A model generated the notes under the pieces. The model saw only the letters and a list, made by a program, of their open reading frames with translations. It ran no database searches and was not told where the DNA came from. Of a DNA stretch of 33,393 nucleotides, positions 30,539 to 33,393 are shown piece by piece. The stretch spans positions 421-33,813 of the forward strand of contig NZ_LWUA01000245.1 of NCBI RefSeq assembly GCF_005222955.1. The letters are read 5' to 3'. The stretch is from Blastococcus sp. CCUG 61487 (lineage in GTDB: Bacteria > Actinomycetota > Actinomycetes > Mycobacteriales > Geodermatophilaceae). The translations under genes and the position numbers were made by a program. The number at the start of each line of letters is the position of its first letter. Position 1 is the first letter of the stretch.

Positions 30539-32332
30539 TCAGCGCGCGTAGAGCGCCTCGACCTCGTCGCCGAACTCCTTCATGACCACCGCGCGCTTGA
30601 GCTTCAGGCTCGGGGTGAGCATGCCGTTCTCCTCGGTGAAGTCGGTGCCGAGGATGTGGAACTTCTTGATTGCCTCGGCCTGCGAGACGGCCTTGTTGGC
30701 GTCCTTCACGGCCGCGTCGATCTCGGCCTTGAGGTCGGCGTCCTCCCGGGCCTGCTCCACCGACATGTCGGCGGGCTTGCCCTTGGACTCCAGCCACTGC
30801 GGCAGGGCCTCCTCGTCGAGGGTGATCAGCGCGGCGATGAACGGGCGCTGGTCGCCGACGACGATGCACTGGCTGACCAGCCGGTGGGCGCGCAGCCGGT
30901 CCTCGAGCACGGCGGGGGCGACGTTCTTGCCCCCCGCGGTCACCAGGATCTCCTTCTTGCGGCCGGTGATCTTGAGGAAGCCGTCGGCGTCGAGCTCGCC
31001 GAGGTCGCCGGTGTGGAACCAGCCCTCGGCGTCGATCGCCTCGCGGGTGGCGTCCTCGTTCCGCCAGTAGCCGCGCATGACGATGCCGCCCCGGATGAGC
31101 ACCTCGCCGTCGTCGGCGATCCGGAACTCCACGCCGGGCAGCGGCTGGCCGACGGTGCCGATGCGCAGGGCGTCGTCGTGGTTCACCGACGCGGCGGCCG
31201 TGGTCTCGGTCAGGCCGTAGCCCTCGAAGACGGTCACCCCGATGCCCCGGAAGAAGTGCCCGAGCCGCTCGCCGAGCGGCGCGCCGCCGGAGATGGCGCC
31301 CAGGCAGTTGCCGCCGAGCGCGGCGCGGAGCTTGCCGTAGACCAGCTTGTCGAACAGCGCGTGCTGGGCGCGGAGCCCGAGGCCGGGGCCGCCGGTGTCC
31401 TGGGCACGCGACCAGTCGATGGCCACCTGGGCGGCCTTGTCGAAGATCTTGCCCTTGCCGTCGCCCTCCGCCTTGGCCTTGGCGGAGTTGAAGACCTTCT
31501 CGAACACGCGCGGCACGGCCAGGACGAACGTGGGCTTGAACTCGCCGAGGTCGTCGAGCAGGTTCTTCACGTCCGGCGTGTGGCCGATGACCGTCCGGTT
31601 CTTGATGGCGCCGACCTGCAGGACGCGGGCGAGGACGTGCGCGAGCGGGATGAACAGCAGCAGCGAGCCCTGCACGCTCATGAACCTGTCGAGCAGCGTG
31701 ATGCCGTTGCCGATCTCGAACAGGAAGTTGCGGTGGGTCAGCTCGCAGCCCTTGGGGCGGCCGGTCGTGCCGCTGGTGTAGATCAGCGTGGCCAGGCTGT
31801 CGGCGTTCAGCGTGGCGCGGCGCGCCTCGAGCTCGCTGTCGGGGACGTCCTTGCCGGCCTGGGTCAGCGTGCCGACGGCGTCGTCGTCGATGACGTGCAC
31901 GGACGTCAGGTCGGGCGCCTGGTCGCGGACGGTCTCGACGGCGTCGGCGTGCTCGGAGCTCTCGACGACGATCGCGGTGGCACCGGAGTCCGACAGGATC
32001 CAGGCGACCTGGTCGGGGCTGGAGGTCTCGTAGATGGGGACGACGACGGCGCCGGCGGTCCAGATGGCGTAGTCGAAGACGGTCCACTCGTAGCGGGTCT
32101 TCGCCTGCAGGGCGACCCGGTCACCGGCGGCGACACCGGAGGCGATCAGCCCCTTGGCGACGCCGCGCACCTCGTCGCCGAACTGCTTCCAGGTGACGTC
32201 CTGCCACTGGCCGTTCTGCCGTCGGCGCAGGCCGACCTCGTCGCCGTGCTGGGCGACGTTCTCGGCCAGCATGTCCGGAATGGCCTCGTCGGGGCCGATC
32301 TCGGTCCTGGCAGGGATGCTGAACTCGCGCAC
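30539..32332 (-). CDS. fadD15: Long-chain fatty-acid-CoA ligase, FadD15-like
   Basis: ATP-dependent acyl-CoA synthetase of the ANL superfamily. The 597-aa product has the AMP-binding loop LIYTSGTTGRPKGCELTH, the adenine motif GYGLTETTAAASV, the hinge region TGDLGELDADGFLKITGRKK, and the catalytic-Lys region LTPSLKLKRAVV near the C-terminus. Length and position match Rv2187 (fadD15). The open frame continues 29 codons upstream, but GTG at 32332 is preferred: it has GGAGGAG about ten bases upstream and gives the normal N-terminus VREFSIPARTEIGPDE. TAGATT on the minus strand (32406-32411) is a candidate -10 box. It is convergent with pimB and divergent from the SRPBCC gene. Confidence 0.95.
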   Translation of the reverse strand: MREFSIPARTEIGPDEAIPDMLAENVAQHGDEVGLRRRQNGQWQDVTWKQFGDEVRGVAKGLIASGVAAGDRVALQAKTRYEWTVFDYAIWTAGAVVVPIYETSSPDQVAWILSDSGATAIVVESSEHADAVETVRDQAPDLTSVHVIDDDAVGTLTQAGKDVPDSELEARRATLNADSLATLIYTSGTTGRPKGCELTHRNFLFEIGNGITLLDRFMSVQGSLLLFIPLAHVLARVLQVGAIKNRTVIGHTPDVKNLLDDLGEFKPTFVLAVPRVFEKVFNSAKAKAEGDGKGKIFDKAAQVAIDWSRAQDTGGPGLGLRAQHALFDKLVYGKLRAALGGNCLGAISGGAPLGERLGHFFRGIGVTVFEGYGLTETTAAASVNHDDALRIGTVGQPLPGVEFRIADDGEVLIRGGIVMRGYWRNEDATREAIDAEGWFHTGDLGELDADGFLKITGRKKEILVTAGGKNVAPAVLEDRLRAHRLVSQCIVVGDQRPFIAALITLDEEALPQWLESKGKPADMSVEQAREDADLKAEIDAAVKDANKAVSQAEAIKKFHILGTDFTEENGMLTPSLKLKRAVVMKEFGDEVEALYAR

Positions 32333-32405
32333 GCCCGGTCCTCTCCTCCCGCACCGCCGCCGGGCACCGTCGCCCGCCGCTCCCGGTACAGGACGTCGGT
32401 TCGCC

Positions 32406-32411
32406 AATCTA
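32406..32411 (-). promoter_or_regulatory. Candidate -10 box TAGATT for fadD15
   Basis: On the minus strand TAGATT would start a transcript near 32400, about 65 bases before the GTG at 32332. The -35 region is not convincing. Confidence 0.4.
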
Positions 32412-32477
32412 CCGGCCACCTCCTACCCATGAGTAATCAAACGGTGCAGCGGCGGTCGCGGGACCGTGCGCACCCGT

Positions 32478-32483
32478 TAGCCT
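32478..32483 (+). promoter_or_regulatory. Leaderless -10 box TAGCCT
   Basis: TAGCCT ends seven bases before the ATG at 32491, with no ribosome-binding site. The same hexamer precedes the gene at 7652. Confidence 0.6.
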
Positions 32484-32490
32484 GCTGCGC

Positions 32491-32922
32491 ATGGCCGAGC
32501 AGTCCACCCAGTCGATCGTCATCGAGGCCCCCGCGGCCGACGTCATGGCCGTCATCGCCGACTTCCCCGCCTACCCGCAGTGGGTGGCCGCCGCGAAGAC
32601 GGTCGAGGTGCTCGAAGAGGGGCCCGGTGGGCGGGCGCGGCGGGTGCACTTCGTGCTCGATGCCGGCGCCATCAAGGACGACTACGTCCTCGACTACACC
32701 TGGGACGGGGACCGGCAGGTGACCTGGACCCTGGTGAAGGGCCAGATGCAGAAGCGCCAGGAGGGCTCCTACACGCTGGTGGAGACCGACGGGCGGACCG
32801 AGGTCACGTACTCGATCACCATCGACCTGTCGATCCCGATGCTGGGCATGATCAAGCGCAAGGCCGAGAAGGTCATCCTCGACACGGCTCTCAAGGAGCT
32901 CAAGAAGCGCGTCGAGGGCTGA
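32491..32922 (+). CDS. SRPBCC (START/polyketide-cyclase-like) protein
   Basis: A 143-aa helix-grip fold protein with a hydrophobic cavity, comparable to Rv2185c. It begins AEQSTQSIVIEAPAADVMAV, continues through FPAYPQWVAAAKTVEVLEEG, and ends with the long C-terminal helix MIKRKAEKVILDTALKELKK. Such proteins bind lipids or other hydrophobic ligands; the ligand is unknown. The start follows a leaderless -10 box. It is divergent from fadD15 and five bases upstream of the ATPase gene, an arrangement conserved in M. tuberculosis, which suggests a lipid or envelope role. Confidence 0.9.
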   Translation: MAEQSTQSIVIEAPAADVMAVIADFPAYPQWVAAAKTVEVLEEGPGGRARRVHFVLDAGAIKDDYVLDYTWDGDRQVTWTLVKGQMQKRQEGSYTLVETDGRTEVTYSITIDLSIPMLGMIKRKAEKVILDTALKELKKRVEG

Positions 32923-32927
32923 GCCGC

Positions 32928-33393
32928 GTGCGCACCCTCGTCGTCGCTGGCCCCGGTGGGGCGGGTGCCTCCACCCTGGCCGCGGCCGCGGCGGTGCGCG
33001 TCGCGGGCACCGGCCGGTCGACCCTGCTGCTGTCCCGCCGGCCGGTGGTCGTGCGCGGCCTCGACGAGGTGGGCGGGCTGACCGTCCGCGCGGTCGACGC
33101 CCGGGTCGCCGTCGAGGAGCTGTGGGCCGGCGCGGTGACGCCGGCCGCGGCGTCGCTGCCGCAGCTGCCGCTGCCGCCGTCGTCCTCGGTGGTCCCGGTG
33201 CCCGGAGCGGCGGACCTGGCCCTGTTCGCCGAGCTCGCCCGCGCGCGGCCGACGTGGTGGTCGTGGACGCCGGGTCGCTCGCCGACGCCGCGTCGCTGAT
33301 GACGCTCCCGGACACGCTGCGCTGGTGGCTGGACGCCCTGCTGCCCCCTGGCGTGCGCGCGCTGGGCGCGCTCCGCTCGGCCGCGGTGGGGGC
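32928..33393 (+). CDS. ArsA-like ATPase, 5' part with apparent frameshift
   Basis: Start of a gene comparable to Rv2184c (ArsA/GET3-type ATPase family). The GTG at 32928 gives VRTLVVAGPGGAGASTLAAA, a Walker-A-like loop with both usual lysines replaced. This frame reads well to ALFAELARAR, then gives PTWWSWTPGRSPTPRR and a stop at 33297-33299. A second frame takes over from about 33248: ADVVVVDAGSLADAASLMTL followed by PDTLRWWLDALLPPGVRALG, which is typical ArsA-family sequence and stays open to the window edge. One base appears to be missing within 33237-33250 (a GC-rich run). Either the gene is disrupted or this is a sequencing error. The 3' end lies outside the window. Confidence 0.75.

Noticed and set aside
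29765-32722. A 985-codon plus-strand open frame opposite fadD15
   Set aside because: It runs out of frame through pimB, then antisense to fadD15, and out of frame into the SRPBCC gene. Composition is low-complexity and no domain is visible.
1-33393. tRNA, rRNA, CRISPR arrays, insertion sequences or a defence island
   Set aside because: No tRNA-like cloverleaf, regularly spaced repeats, transposase or terminal inverted repeats were seen by eye. A tRNAscan-SE and ISfinder search would settle it.

Overview
High-GC chromosomal DNA from an actinobacterium. Evidence: many GTG starts, TANNNT -10 boxes directly in front of leaderless start codons, and a gene order that follows the Mycobacterium tuberculosis Rv2215 to Rv2184c block (dlaT, pepB, gcvT, erpA, asnB, ctaC-ctaF, qcrCAB, ctaE, trpD, DEDD exonuclease, NlpC/P60, pimB, fadD15, SRPBCC, ATPase). 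Protein sequences resemble Geodermatophilaceae or a relative; that genus-level guess is an inference. No prophage, IS element, CRISPR array, tRNA or rRNA was seen. The window is mostly conserved core chromosome.

Layout. 1-5.3 kb: 2-oxoacid dehydrogenase E2 (two lipoyl domains, cut by the window edge) and E3, a small conserved protein, leucyl aminopeptidase pepA, and divergent gcvT. 5.3-7.9 kb: an envelope operon of four membrane proteins (DUF1469 holin-like, DUF3618, DUF4235, YihY) plus a 70-aa protein. 7.9-10.8 kb: aldo/keto reductase, PhnP-like metallo-hydrolase, DUF3043 protein, and divergent A-type Fe-S carrier erpA. 10.9-13.6 kb: asnB, a DUF3817 protein and a small two-helix membrane protein. 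13.8-20.4 kb: the cytochrome bcc-aa3 branch, ctaC-ctaF on + and ctaE-qcrC-qcrA-qcrB on -, with a GNAT gene after qcrB. ctaD is not present here. 20.5-24.1 kb: a degenerate receiver protein translationally coupled to trpD, a stand-alone Lrp/AsnC RAM domain, and a DEDDh exonuclease/GIY-YIG fusion. 24.3-30.5 kb: cell-wall genes: an NlpC/P60-VanY fusion, a small Cys-rich protein, a RipC-like NlpC/P60 hydrolase behind a c-di-AMP (ydaO-type) riboswitch, an M48 metalloprotease and a PimB-like mannosyltransferase. 30.5-33.4 kb: fadD15-like acyl-CoA synthetase, an SRPBCC protein and an ArsA-like ATPase whose reading frame is broken near position 33245.

How it works together. The E2/E3 pair and GcvT feed central carbon and one-carbon metabolism, and the qcr/cta genes build the respiratory supercomplex. 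ErpA probably supplies Fe-S clusters, including potentially the Rieske centre. AsnB, the NlpC/P60 and VanY enzymes, PimB and FadD15 act on peptidoglycan or envelope lipids. The most informative non-coding element is the riboswitch at 26681-26840, with a well-formed promoter and GTCACGA direct repeats upstream. About a dozen genes start a few bases after a -10 box and appear to be leaderless. Convergent gene ends usually carry strong GC-rich hairpins without T-tracts.
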